From positions 1 to 11,435 of the forward strand of contig CAIXUF010000171.1 in NCBI GenBank assembly GCA_903922535.1: a stretch of 11,435 bases of DNA, given 5' to 3'. Under the pieces are notes generated by a model that was not told where the DNA came from, ran no database searches, and saw nothing but the letters and a program-made list of their open reading frames with translations. The position numbers and the translations under genes were made by a program. Shown here piece by piece: positions 1-5,518 of this stretch. The DNA comes from Candidatus Hydrogenedentota bacterium (GTDB taxonomy: Bacteria; Hydrogenedentota; Hydrogenedentia; Hydrogenedentiales; CAITNO01). Every line of letters starts with the position of its first letter. Positions within the stretch are counted from its first letter, which is position 1.

Positions 1-239
1 AGCGCCTCCTCGATGCGGCGGTGCGCCTCGGCCGTGTCCGGCCAGCCGGGATACTGGGTCAGCCGCGCGCCCGAGGGGCAGCCGGCGGCGTACAGATCGC
101 TCACCGCCATGTGATACAGCAGAATGTCGTGCAGCCCCCGCGCGCCGAGACGGCCGCCCACCAGGTGGGTGTGCGCGTCGAGGATGGGGGTTGTGTTCAG
201 GGCTTCGAGCACTTGTTGGTCAAGGGTCTTCGTCGTCAT
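1..239 (-). CDS. Uronate-isomerase-like amidohydrolase, N-terminal part (cut by window edge)
   Basis: The frame is open from an ATG at 239 down to base 1, giving the first 79 residues; the rest lies outside the window. The segment ILDAHTHL (residues 19-26) carries the HxH motif (H23, H25) that binds metal at the start of amidohydrolase TIM barrels. The following stretch, with ARGLHDILLYHM and SDLYAAGCPSGAR, resembles proteins annotated as glucuronate/uronate isomerase-like in planctomycete-type genomes; I recognise this from memory. True uronate isomerases interconvert hexuronates and ketohexuronates. An AAGGA ribosome site lies 9 bases before the ATG and supports the start. The gene lies 186 bp downstream of the DUF1080 gene on the same strand, so it may be the last operon gene or have its own promoter near the tandem repeat at 271-320. 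The family call is fairly secure; the substrate is not. Confidence 0.7.
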   Translation of the reverse strand, partial: MTTKTLDQQVLEALNTTPILDAHTHLVGGRLGARGLHDILLYHMAVSDLYAAGCPSGARLTQYPGWPDTAEAHRRIEEA

Positions 240-270
240 GAGGTGAATTCCTTTTTATGATGTCAGCCGA

Positions 271-320
271 CCGCACGGACGAACACGGACTAACACGGAC
301 TAACACGCACCAACACGGAC
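271..320. repeat. Five 10-bp tandem units, core ACACGGAC
   Basis: Five consecutive 10-base units read ccgcacggac, gaacacggac, taacacggac, taacacgcac and caacacggac. The period is exactly 10 bp, about one helical turn. On the minus strand the unit is GTCCGTGTTN, and the array ends 31 bases before the amidohydrolase start codon. A near-identical single unit (gagcacggac) occurs at 3260-3269 in the leader of the regulator gene. It could be a phased protein-binding array or a dispersed simple repeat; the sequence alone does not decide. Confidence 0.75.
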
Positions 321-425
321 GGAAGACAGCCCGGCAGGTTGTCTCTGCGCGTTTGGGTCGTTCATGGCGCTCCGCCAAGAGCGGCGTCGCTGCCGCCGCA
401 GTCCATGGAACGCTTCGGCCCGGTT

Positions 426-1115
426 CTATTTCGCCAGCGGCTTGAGCTTGATGTTCTTGTACCAGCAGGGGCTGCCGTGGTCCTGCAGGCCGATGTAGCC
501 GTGCTTCGGATGGTCCTTGAAGACGAGATCGGAGAACTTGTGGTCCGACCCGTCGGGCCGCTTGCCCATCTTGTCGAACTGGTCCAGATCGACATGGTTC
601 ACCTTCTCGCCGTTCAGCACCACGTCGATGGTATTCCCCTTGACAGTGATATCGATGTGGTTCCATTCACCGGCGGGCTTCATCGCGTTCTTCGTGGGGG
701 CCGACAAGTCATAAATCGCGCCCACGTCGTTCAATCCATGACCGGGCGTGTCGAGGACCTGCACTTCGATGCCGTTCCAGCCCACGTCCTTGCCCGGCGG
801 CGGGGTCAGCGGGAAGGTGCGCAGGAAGATGCCGCTGTTGCAGCCGGGGCTGATTTTGAAGTCCGTCGAAAGCGCAAAGTCGGTCCATTCCTTCTCGTTG
901 ATCATCATGTAGCCGCCGCAGCCGTGCGGATTGATGCAGCCATCCTCCACGGGCGTCTTGCTCGGCTCCAGTTTGTCCGTTTTCCATCCGTCGAGCGTCT
1001 TGCCGTCGAAGAGCAGTAGCCAGCCGTCCGCCTTCTCCTGCGGGGTCAATTCGTTGTCGGCGGCAAAGGCGCCCGCGCCCGCCAGCAGCAGCAGTGCAAT
1101 GATTGTGTGTTTCAT
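426..1115 (-). CDS. Secreted DUF1080 / 3-keto-disaccharide hydrolase family protein
   Basis: This 229-residue protein has a Sec signal peptide (K2, hydrophobic core to about residue 16, probable cleavage after AFA near residue 18). One jelly-roll domain of the DUF1080 family (PF06439) follows, about residues 28-227. Family hallmarks are GWLLLFDGKTLDGWK (31-45), NSGIFLR (93-99), the GEWNHIDI strand, and a C-terminal GYIGLQDHG segment. Characterised members cleave 3-keto-glycosides, the products of C3 oxidation of sugars, and many are exported. The ATG overlaps the TAA of the upstream oxidoreductase as TAATG, so translation is probably coupled and the two proteins are made together. That pairing fits oxidation by the Gfo/Idh enzyme followed by cleavage here. 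The length is normal for a single-domain member and nothing looks broken. The family call is firm; the exact sugar is unknown. Confidence 0.9.
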   Translation of the reverse strand: MKHTIIALLLLAGAGAFAADNELTPQEKADGWLLLFDGKTLDGWKTDKLEPSKTPVEDGCINPHGCGGYMMINEKEWTDFALSTDFKISPGCNSGIFLRTFPLTPPPGKDVGWNGIEVQVLDTPGHGLNDVGAIYDLSAPTKNAMKPAGEWNHIDITVKGNTIDVVLNGEKVNHVDLDQFDKMGKRPDGSDHKFSDLVFKDHPKHGYIGLQDHGSPCWYKNIKLKPLAK

Positions 1116-2407
1116 TATCCGAGCACCTTCTCATTGGCTGCGTCCCACACCAGCGTTTTGGATTGGCGGTATGATTCCACCGCCATCTTGATGGCCACCA
1201 TGGTGGCGCAGCCGAGATCCACATTGCAATACACCGGCCCGAGCCCGCGCACGGCGTCGATGAAGTTGCCCTCCTGGTCGCGCCTTCCCTTCGTTTCGAT
1301 CTTTGCCTCGGCCTCGCCGCCGTTCTTCGCCTTGAACTCCTCCACGAAGTCGCCGTTGCCGCGCAGCGTGGGTGCCTCCTCCATCTGCATGGTGCCGTAC
1401 TTGCCGTAAATGCGCGTGTCGATCGGGGTGTCGTTGGTGAGCGTGCTCACCAGCAGCATGGAGAACTCGCTGGGATAGTCGGCGGTCATAAGGAAGGTGT
1501 CGGGAATCTCGCGCTCGTCCTTTTCGATGTACAGCCCGCCGGACGCGTTCACACGCTTCGGGTATTCGCCGTTGGCGCCGGCGACGGCAATGAGCAGCGG
1601 CGCAAGCTTGTGGTAGAGCAGGTCGGTGGCCACGCCGCCGCTGTAGTCCCAGTACTTGCGGAAGCGGAAGAAGCGGTCCGGCGTCCAGGGCCGTTCCGGG
1701 GCGAGGCCCCATTCGTGGCCGAGGAACATGTCCCAGTTCACATAGTCCTCGCCGGTCTTGTCGGGACCCGCCGTCGGGTCAATCTTTTGATGCTCGTTGA
1801 ACAGGCAGGTGTGCGCGTTGCGGTTGTAGCTGCCCTGCGCCCAGGTCACCTTGCCGATGCGTCCCTCGGTGATGGCGTCGTGTCCCTTCCAATACGCTTC
1901 CTTGCCGGTGTCCTGCGGACCCACCTGCAGGACCTTGCCGGTGCGCTTGACCGTATCGCGCAGCGCGAGGGCCTGCTCAATCGTGTGCGTCATCGGTTTT
2001 TCGACGTACACGTGCTTGCCCGATTCGAGCGCGTCGCAGGCGATCTTGCCGTGCCAGTGATCCGGCGTGGCGATGAGCACCGCGTCAATGTCCTTGCGCT
2101 CCAGCAGCTTGCGGTAGTCCAGGTATCCTTCCCCCTTGCAAATGCCCAGGGCGCGCGTCACGCGCCGCTGGTACACGTCAGAGGCGGCCACCACCTCGAT
2201 GTTGTCCTGCGTGCCGCGGCTGACCAGGCTGGAGAGGTGTCCCGTGCCCATGCCGCCGCAGCCGATGACGCCGAAGCGGATGCGCTCATTGGCGCCCTGC
2301 GCCTGGGCGGGTGTAATGCGGGTGATGCCGAGCGCCGTGGCGGACACCGCGGCGGCCTTGAGGAAATCGCGCCGGTTCGTTGCGCTTGACCCTGAGTTGC
2401 TGTCCAT
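1115..2407 (-). CDS. Tat-exported Gfo/Idh/MocA family oxidoreductase
   Basis: The protein has 430 residues. The N-terminus carries a twin-arginine signal, NRRDFLKAA (11-19), then a hydrophobic stretch and an AQA cleavage-like site near residue 36, so the folded, cofactor-loaded enzyme is probably exported. A Rossmann dinucleotide-binding motif GVIGCGGMGTGH (46-57) and the family lysine motif EKP (136-138) follow; ATPDHWHG (113-120) is also typical. The C-terminal half contains the WDYSGG segment followed by D and H residues, characteristic of the substrate domain. Family members oxidise or reduce sugars and polyols using NAD(P), often kept tightly bound in exported members. AAAGGA lies about 9 bases before the ATG. 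The gene starts 26 bases after the regulator and overlaps the DUF1080 gene by one base, so it is a middle operon gene. A 3-dehydrogenase role is suggested by the DUF1080 neighbour and is not visible in the sequence. Confidence 0.92.
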   Translation of the reverse strand: MDSNSGSSATNRRDFLKAAAVSATALGITRITPAQAQGANERIRFGVIGCGGMGTGHLSSLVSRGTQDNIEVVAASDVYQRRVTRALGICKGEGYLDYRKLLERKDIDAVLIATPDHWHGKIACDALESGKHVYVEKPMTHTIEQALALRDTVKRTGKVLQVGPQDTGKEAYWKGHDAITEGRIGKVTWAQGSYNRNAHTCLFNEHQKIDPTAGPDKTGEDYVNWDMFLGHEWGLAPERPWTPDRFFRFRKYWDYSGGVATDLLYHKLAPLLIAVAGANGEYPKRVNASGGLYIEKDEREIPDTFLMTADYPSEFSMLLVSTLTNDTPIDTRIYGKYGTMQMEEAPTLRGNGDFVEEFKAKNGGEAEAKIETKGRRDQEGNFIDAVRGLGPVYCNVDLGCATMVAIKMAVESYRQSKTLVWDAANEKVLG

Positions 2408-2433
2408 GCCCTGTTCCTTTCCGGGGTTGTGAA

Positions 2434-3213
2434 TCAGTCCGAAGTGGAAACCACGATCACCTCCACGCCCGCGAGGCGGAAGGCGTCCAATATCTTCTCG
2501 TCGGCCCGGTCGTCCGTCACCAGCGTGGTGATGGCGGTCACCGGGGCGATCTTGTACAGCGAGAACTCGCCCAGCTTGCTGTGGTCGGCCACCACAATCA
2601 GCTCGCGCGACGCGGCGATCATGGCCTTCTTGGTCTGGGCGGTGGCCAGCACGGGCGAACTAAGCCCCTCCTCCGGCGACACGGCGTCCGCGCCGAGAAT
2701 GGCCTTGTTGGCAATGAGCTGCACGAGTTGCTGCTCCGTCGCGGGGCCGACCGTGGTGCCGCTGACGGTGCTGACCTCGCCGCCAATCATGACCAGCGCC
2801 ACCTCGTCGCGCGGAATCAGCGCCTGCACCACGTCAAAGGAATTGGTGATGACCGTCACGCCCGTCGCACGCAGATGCCGTGCGGCCTGGTAGGTCGTGA
2901 ACCCGCCATCCATCATGACCAGATCGCTGGAGGCGACCAGCCTTGCCGCCGCGCGGCCAATTTGCTCCTTTTCCAGAGGATTAATCCGGCGGCTTTCGGC
3001 GAGCGTGGGCCCGGTGCGAACGTGCCGGCCCGGCGCGGCGCCGCCGCGGGTGCGCTCGATGAGCCCTCTTTCCTGAATGTGGGTAAGGTCACGTCGGACC
3101 GTTGCCGGCGATATGCCGATGCGCAGCGCGATCTCTTCGATCGTCGCGCCACCCAAGGCTTCCACCAGTTGGATAATCCGTTCCCAGCGCTCCGGTAGCA
3201 GGGTCCGCTGCAA
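2434..3213 (-). CDS. DeoR-family transcriptional regulator
   Basis: The protein has 259 residues, the usual DeoR length. The N-terminal winged helix-turn-helix spans about residues 10-58, with IEEIALRIGISPATVRRDL and the wing ending ERTRGGA, the classic DeoR signature. The DeoRC sensor domain follows from about residue 75, with DGGFTTYQAARHL, VITNS, GGEVS and ADHSKLG segments typical of the phospho-sugar-binding fold. Such regulators usually repress sugar operons until a phosphorylated sugar binds. The start is TTG at 3213: no in-frame ATG precedes the helix-turn-helix, and a GGGAG ribosome-site-like sequence lies 11 bases upstream. It is the first gene of the leftward operon and is divergent from the kinase/aldolase pair, so it probably controls both directions, with the kinase product as a plausible effector (inference). 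Specific subfamily not recognised. Confidence 0.92.
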   Translation of the reverse strand: MQRTLLPERWERIIQLVEALGGATIEEIALRIGISPATVRRDLTHIQERGLIERTRGGAAPGRHVRTGPTLAESRRINPLEKEQIGRAAARLVASSDLVMMDGGFTTYQAARHLRATGVTVITNSFDVVQALIPRDEVALVMIGGEVSTVSGTTVGPATEQQLVQLIANKAILGADAVSPEEGLSSPVLATAQTKKAMIAASRELIVVADHSKLGEFSLYKIAPVTAITTLVTDDRADEKILDAFRLAGVEVIVVSTSD

Positions 3214-3244
3214 GGGTTACTACGCTCCCAATACCACTTTGTCA

Positions 3245-3300
3245 GACTCGGGCAGGGACGAGCACGGACAACTATGAACGTGCTCAGACATGCGCGAGTC
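3245..3300 (-). other. Nested hairpin in the regulator's 5' leader
   Basis: An outer pair GACTCG (3245-3250) / CGAGTC (3295-3300) encloses a 7-bp pair GAGCACG (3260-3266) / CGTGCTC (3279-3285) with a 12-base loop. Both lie in the roughly 120-base leader expected from the minus-strand promoter. It could be a regulatory RNA structure or a chance fold; it matches no riboswitch I know. Confidence 0.3.
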
Positions 3301-3305
3301 ACGGG

Positions 3306-3325
3306 ATTCCCGCCCGCGCGGGAAT
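3306..3325. repeat. Palindromic repeat with the form ATTCCC-N8-GGGAAT (dRS3/REP-like)
   Basis: ATTCCCGC (3306-3313) and GCGGGAAT (3318-3325) form a perfect 8-bp inverted repeat around a 4-base loop. Flanking GTCA (3298-3301) and TGAC (3325-3328) partly extend the symmetry. The form equals the dRS3 consensus known from Neisseria, and similar GTCATTCCCGC palindromes are dispersed in many bacteria. It lies close to the predicted start point of the regulator transcript, so it would form a hairpin near the mRNA 5' end. No run of T follows, which argues against a terminator. Confidence 0.6.
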
Positions 3326-3340
3326 GACAACTGCGGGCTG

Positions 3341-3369
3341 AATGTAACAGTTCTTGTTCAAAAAGTCAA
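3341..3369 (-). promoter_or_regulatory. Sigma70-like promoter for the regulator/oxidoreductase/DUF1080 operon
   Basis: On the minus strand, TTGACT (3369-3364) is separated by 17 bp from TACATT (3346-3341). Matches to consensus are 5/6 and 4/6. Transcription would start near 3334, leaving a leader of about 120 bases before the TTG start at 3213. The region is much more AT-rich than the flanking genes. Confidence 0.55.
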
Positions 3370-3408
3370 CATCTTTACTCATAATTTGATTGCATTCTTG
3401 CCATTATG

Positions 3409-3439
3409 ACAATATAGCCCCGTTATTCAATCATATTGT
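3409..3439. promoter_or_regulatory. Inverted repeat between divergent promoters, candidate DeoR operator
   Basis: ACAATAT (3409-3415) and ATATTGT (3433-3439) are exact reverse complements 24 bp apart, start to start. They lie between the two -35 boxes of the divergent promoters, where a regulator could affect both. Assignment to the neighbouring DeoR protein is inference. Related YCATWAT words (3378-3385, 3401-3407, 3441-3448) may also matter. Confidence 0.35.
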
Positions 3440-3452
3440 GCTCATTATCTGC

Positions 3453-3481
3453 TTGACTTGCCCTGTTGAACGTGCAATAAT
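3453..3481 (+). promoter_or_regulatory. Sigma70-like promoter for the kinase/aldolase operon
   Basis: TTGACT (3453-3458), a 17-bp spacer and AATAAT (3476-3481) match the consensus at 5/6 in each box. Transcription would start near 3488. This excludes the upstream in-frame ATGs at 3390 and 3480 as translation starts and makes the ATG at 3507 the best choice. Confidence 0.6.
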
Positions 3482-3506
3482 GTCACCCATCATGGAAACT
3501 ACCGGC

Positions 3507-4430
3507 ATGGAAAACCAGCCCCCCCGCATCGTTGGCGCGGGCATTTGCTGTCTCGACCACATCATCGTGGCACCCACGGTCCCTTGGGGTGACACGGCGT
3601 CGGTGCGGGAATACTGCGTGCAGGGGGGCGGGCTGGTGGCGACGGCACTGGTGGCCTGCGCGCGGCTGGGCGCACAGGCGGAACTGCTCAGCATGCTGGG
3701 CGGGGACGTGATCGCCGACCAGATTCTGGATGAACTGGAAGATGAACACGTTTCGGCGGTGCATGTGGCCCGCCACCCCAGCGGGGCAAGCCCGTTCAGC
3801 TTCATTCATGTGGACGAAAAGACGGGCGAGCGCACCATCTTTCACCGGCGCGCCACCGGGATGGAATGGCGAGGGACGAACCGGGACATCATCGCCCGCG
3901 CCCAGGTTGTGCTTGTCGATGACTACTATCCCTGTCTGGTTCGCGATGTCACCAAGGCGGCGCGGGACTGCGGCGTGCCGACTGTGGCGGACACGACCCC
4001 GACGGAGACGAACGCGGACTGGATTCGCTCTGTGGACGTGATGATCTCCCCGCGCCACTATTTGCGCGCGGGCGGGTTCGGCGACGATGTGGACCGGGCG
4101 CTGGACGCCATCCACGCCATGGGCCCCGCGACGGCGGTCATCACGCTGGGCGCGGATGGATGGGCCGCTTCGGATGCCGCCGGACGGACGCGCGGCACGG
4201 CCTTTCCGGTGACCGTGGTGGACACGGTGGGCGCGGGCGACGTGTTTCACGGGGCCTATGCCTTCGGCCTGGCCAAAGGCTGGACCACGCCGCAGTGCGC
4301 CGAGTTCGCCTCGGCTGTCGCCGCCATCAAATGTACCCGCGTGGGCGGCCGGACCGGCATCCCCACGCTTCCGCAGACTTTGGCATTTCTTCGCACGCAC
4401 AGTCCAAACGACTGGTCGAATATCAGTTAG
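3507..4430 (+). CDS. PfkB-family carbohydrate kinase, YihV-like subgroup
   Basis: From the ATG at 3507 the protein has 307 residues, normal for ribokinase/PfkB kinases. The first strand RIVGAGICCLD (7-17) and the substrate-side GGG (40-42) are in place. The C-terminal signature DTVGAGDVFHGA (239-250) carries the catalytic base D245 and the GAGD anion hole. The motif KCTRVGGRTGIP (275-286) is shared with E. coli sulfofructose kinase YihV. It should phosphorylate a sugar, probably a ketose, with ATP in the cytoplasm. The residues aligned with YihV's sulfonate contacts K27, N109 and R138 are T30, H113 and Y140, so sulfofructose is unlikely. A GGAA site 9 bases upstream and the promoter at 3453-3481 support this start; ATGs at 3390, 3480 and 3492 are also in frame. 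It is followed 26 bases later by an aldolase, suggesting phosphorylate-then-cleave. Substrate unknown. Confidence 0.9.
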   Translation: MENQPPRIVGAGICCLDHIIVAPTVPWGDTASVREYCVQGGGLVATALVACARLGAQAELLSMLGGDVIADQILDELEDEHVSAVHVARHPSGASPFSFIHVDEKTGERTIFHRRATGMEWRGTNRDIIARAQVVLVDDYYPCLVRDVTKAARDCGVPTVADTTPTETNADWIRSVDVMISPRHYLRAGGFGDDVDRALDAIHAMGPATAVITLGADGWAASDAAGRTRGTAFPVTVVDTVGAGDVFHGAYAFGLAKGWTTPQCAEFASAVAAIKCTRVGGRTGIPTLPQTLAFLRTHSPNDWSNIS

Positions 4431-4456
4431 CGTCAACACACGGGAACCAAGCACAC

Positions 4457-5230
4457 ATGAGCGCACTGGGCAAGCAGATCCGATTGAACCGCATTTTCAG
4501 CCATCCGTCCGGACGCATCCTCGCGGTGGCGGTGGACCACATGATCAACTATGCCATCGGCATGCCCGACGGGCTGCGCCACATCGAGGACACGGTGCGG
4601 AAAGTCATTGAGGCCCGGCCCAGTTCGATCACGCTGAACAAGGGCGTGGCCATGCGCTGTATCAAGGAACTCGCCGGGCGGGTTCCGCTCATTGTGCAGC
4701 AGACAGCGGTGAGCCCGATGTGGGCGGGCCAGGTCTCCCATGCCGAAGTCGAGGAAGTCGTCGCAATGGGCGCGGATGCCATTGCCGTGGCCACCTTTGT
4801 GAAGGACCCCAACGAGTACGACAATTTGAAGCAGCTCGCCGCAACCGTGCGGGCGGCGGAGCGCTTTGGCCTGCCCGTCATCCCGCACATTTATCCCATC
4901 GTGGAAAAGCACGGCAAGCGGGTGGTCAGCGACCTGGCCGAAGACATTGCCTACGCGGCGCGGGTTGGGCTCGAAATGGGCGCGGACGTGGTGAAGATCC
5001 CCTACACCGGCGACGTCACCTCGTTCGCCGATATCGTGTCGGTCATGCCGATTCCGGTCGTCACGGCGGGCGGCCCCAAGTGCGACACACTGGAGGACGC
5101 CGCCGCCATGATGCGGGACGTGGTGCGCAGCGGCGCGGCGGGCAGCACGGTGGGCCGCAACGTATGGGGCTTTCCCGACATTGCCGAGGCCATCGCGACG
5201 CTCAAGGCCGCGCTGGAAATAGACCGGTAG
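4457..5230 (+). CDS. Class I aldolase, DhnA/FbaB (LsrF-like) family
   Basis: The protein has 257 residues forming a single TIM barrel. The Schiff-base lysine is K180 in ADVVKIPYTGD, the standard position for class I DhnA-type aldolases. Phosphate-binding loops are TAGGPK (203-208) and STVGRNVWG (230-238). VAVDHMINY (25-33) is the usual first strand. Such enzymes cleave or form phosphorylated ketoses or related keto compounds without a metal. The ATG at 4457 fits the family N-terminus (MSALGKQIRLNRIF); a GGGAA sequence 10 bases upstream is a weak ribosome site. The frame is open further upstream, but that would overlap the kinase by over 250 bases and is rejected. It lies 26 bases behind the kinase in the same operon, so the kinase product is its likely substrate. 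Fructose-bisphosphate, tagatose-bisphosphate or an unusual sugar phosphate all remain possible. Confidence 0.9.
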   Translation: MSALGKQIRLNRIFSHPSGRILAVAVDHMINYAIGMPDGLRHIEDTVRKVIEARPSSITLNKGVAMRCIKELAGRVPLIVQQTAVSPMWAGQVSHAEVEEVVAMGADAIAVATFVKDPNEYDNLKQLAATVRAAERFGLPVIPHIYPIVEKHGKRVVSDLAEDIAYAARVGLEMGADVVKIPYTGDVTSFADIVSVMPIPVVTAGGPKCDTLEDAAAMMRDVVRSGAAGSTVGRNVWGFPDIAEAIATLKAALEIDR

Positions 5231-5292
5231 GCCGAAACCCCGCCGGGAGAACAAGACCAGGATTCCACACAAAACGGCAAGAACCCAAGGAA

Positions 5293-5330
5293 GGGGCCGT
5301 TAATCCCTGTTTCACGGGAATGGCGGCCCC
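5293..5330 (+). terminator. GC-rich hairpin after the aldolase, possible terminator
   Basis: GGGGCCG (5293-5299) pairs exactly with CGGCCCC (5324-5330). A second short CCC/GGG pair (5305-5307 with 5316-5318) lies inside. It starts 62 bases after the aldolase stop. No T run follows on the plus strand, so it is a poor intrinsic terminator by the E. coli model; it may instead be a barrier hairpin or part of a repeat. The inner stretch 5302-5321 matches the ATTCCC-N8-GGGAAT form with one mismatch. Confidence 0.35.
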
Positions 5331-5455
5331 GGATGGGGCTGCTGTTGGCGGATGCCCCCTGTCCGCGCGAATGACAGGCCCAATTCACGGGGACGGGACT
5401 GGCGCGGACGATTTCCCTTTCGCCCCGCTGCATTTCAACCAAGGACATATGGTTC

Positions 5456-5485
5456 TTGCAGACATGCCGGTCGGCGCGGTACACT
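5456..5485 (+). promoter_or_regulatory. Weak candidate promoter before the radical SAM gene
   Basis: TTGCAG (5456-5461), an 18-bp spacer and TACACT (5480-5485) match the consensus only 3/6 and 4/6. The AT-rich tract that follows and its place 34 bases before the ATG make it plausible. The rest of the 5231-5518 gap shows hairpins and no convincing gene. Confidence 0.3.
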
Positions 5486-5518
5486 TTATTGATAACATTT
5501 TGATTCCGGCACAGCAAC

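Noticed and set aside
271..320. CRISPR-like array
   Set aside because: The units are 10 bp and directly adjacent with no spacers; CRISPR repeats are longer and separated by unique spacers.
365..410. Terminator after the DUF1080 gene
   Set aside because: Several short GC stems can be drawn (for example CGCTC 369-373 with GAGCG 380-384), but none is long or followed by a T run on the minus strand.
1131..1712. 193-codon minus-strand frame overlapping the oxidoreductase gene
   Set aside because: It is an out-of-frame shadow of the same-strand Gfo/Idh gene, Arg/His-rich with no domain.
3390..3506. Longer kinase start at ATG 3390 (or 3480)
   Set aside because: A good promoter (3453-3481) lies inside this stretch, the added residues do not look like a kinase N-terminus, and neither ATG has a ribosome site.
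3507..5230. Assignment as a sulfoquinovose (sulfo-EMP) operon
   Set aside because: The layout is similar, but the kinase lacks the sulfonate-binding residues of YihV as I align them, and no sulfoquinovosidase or YihS-type isomerase is visible.
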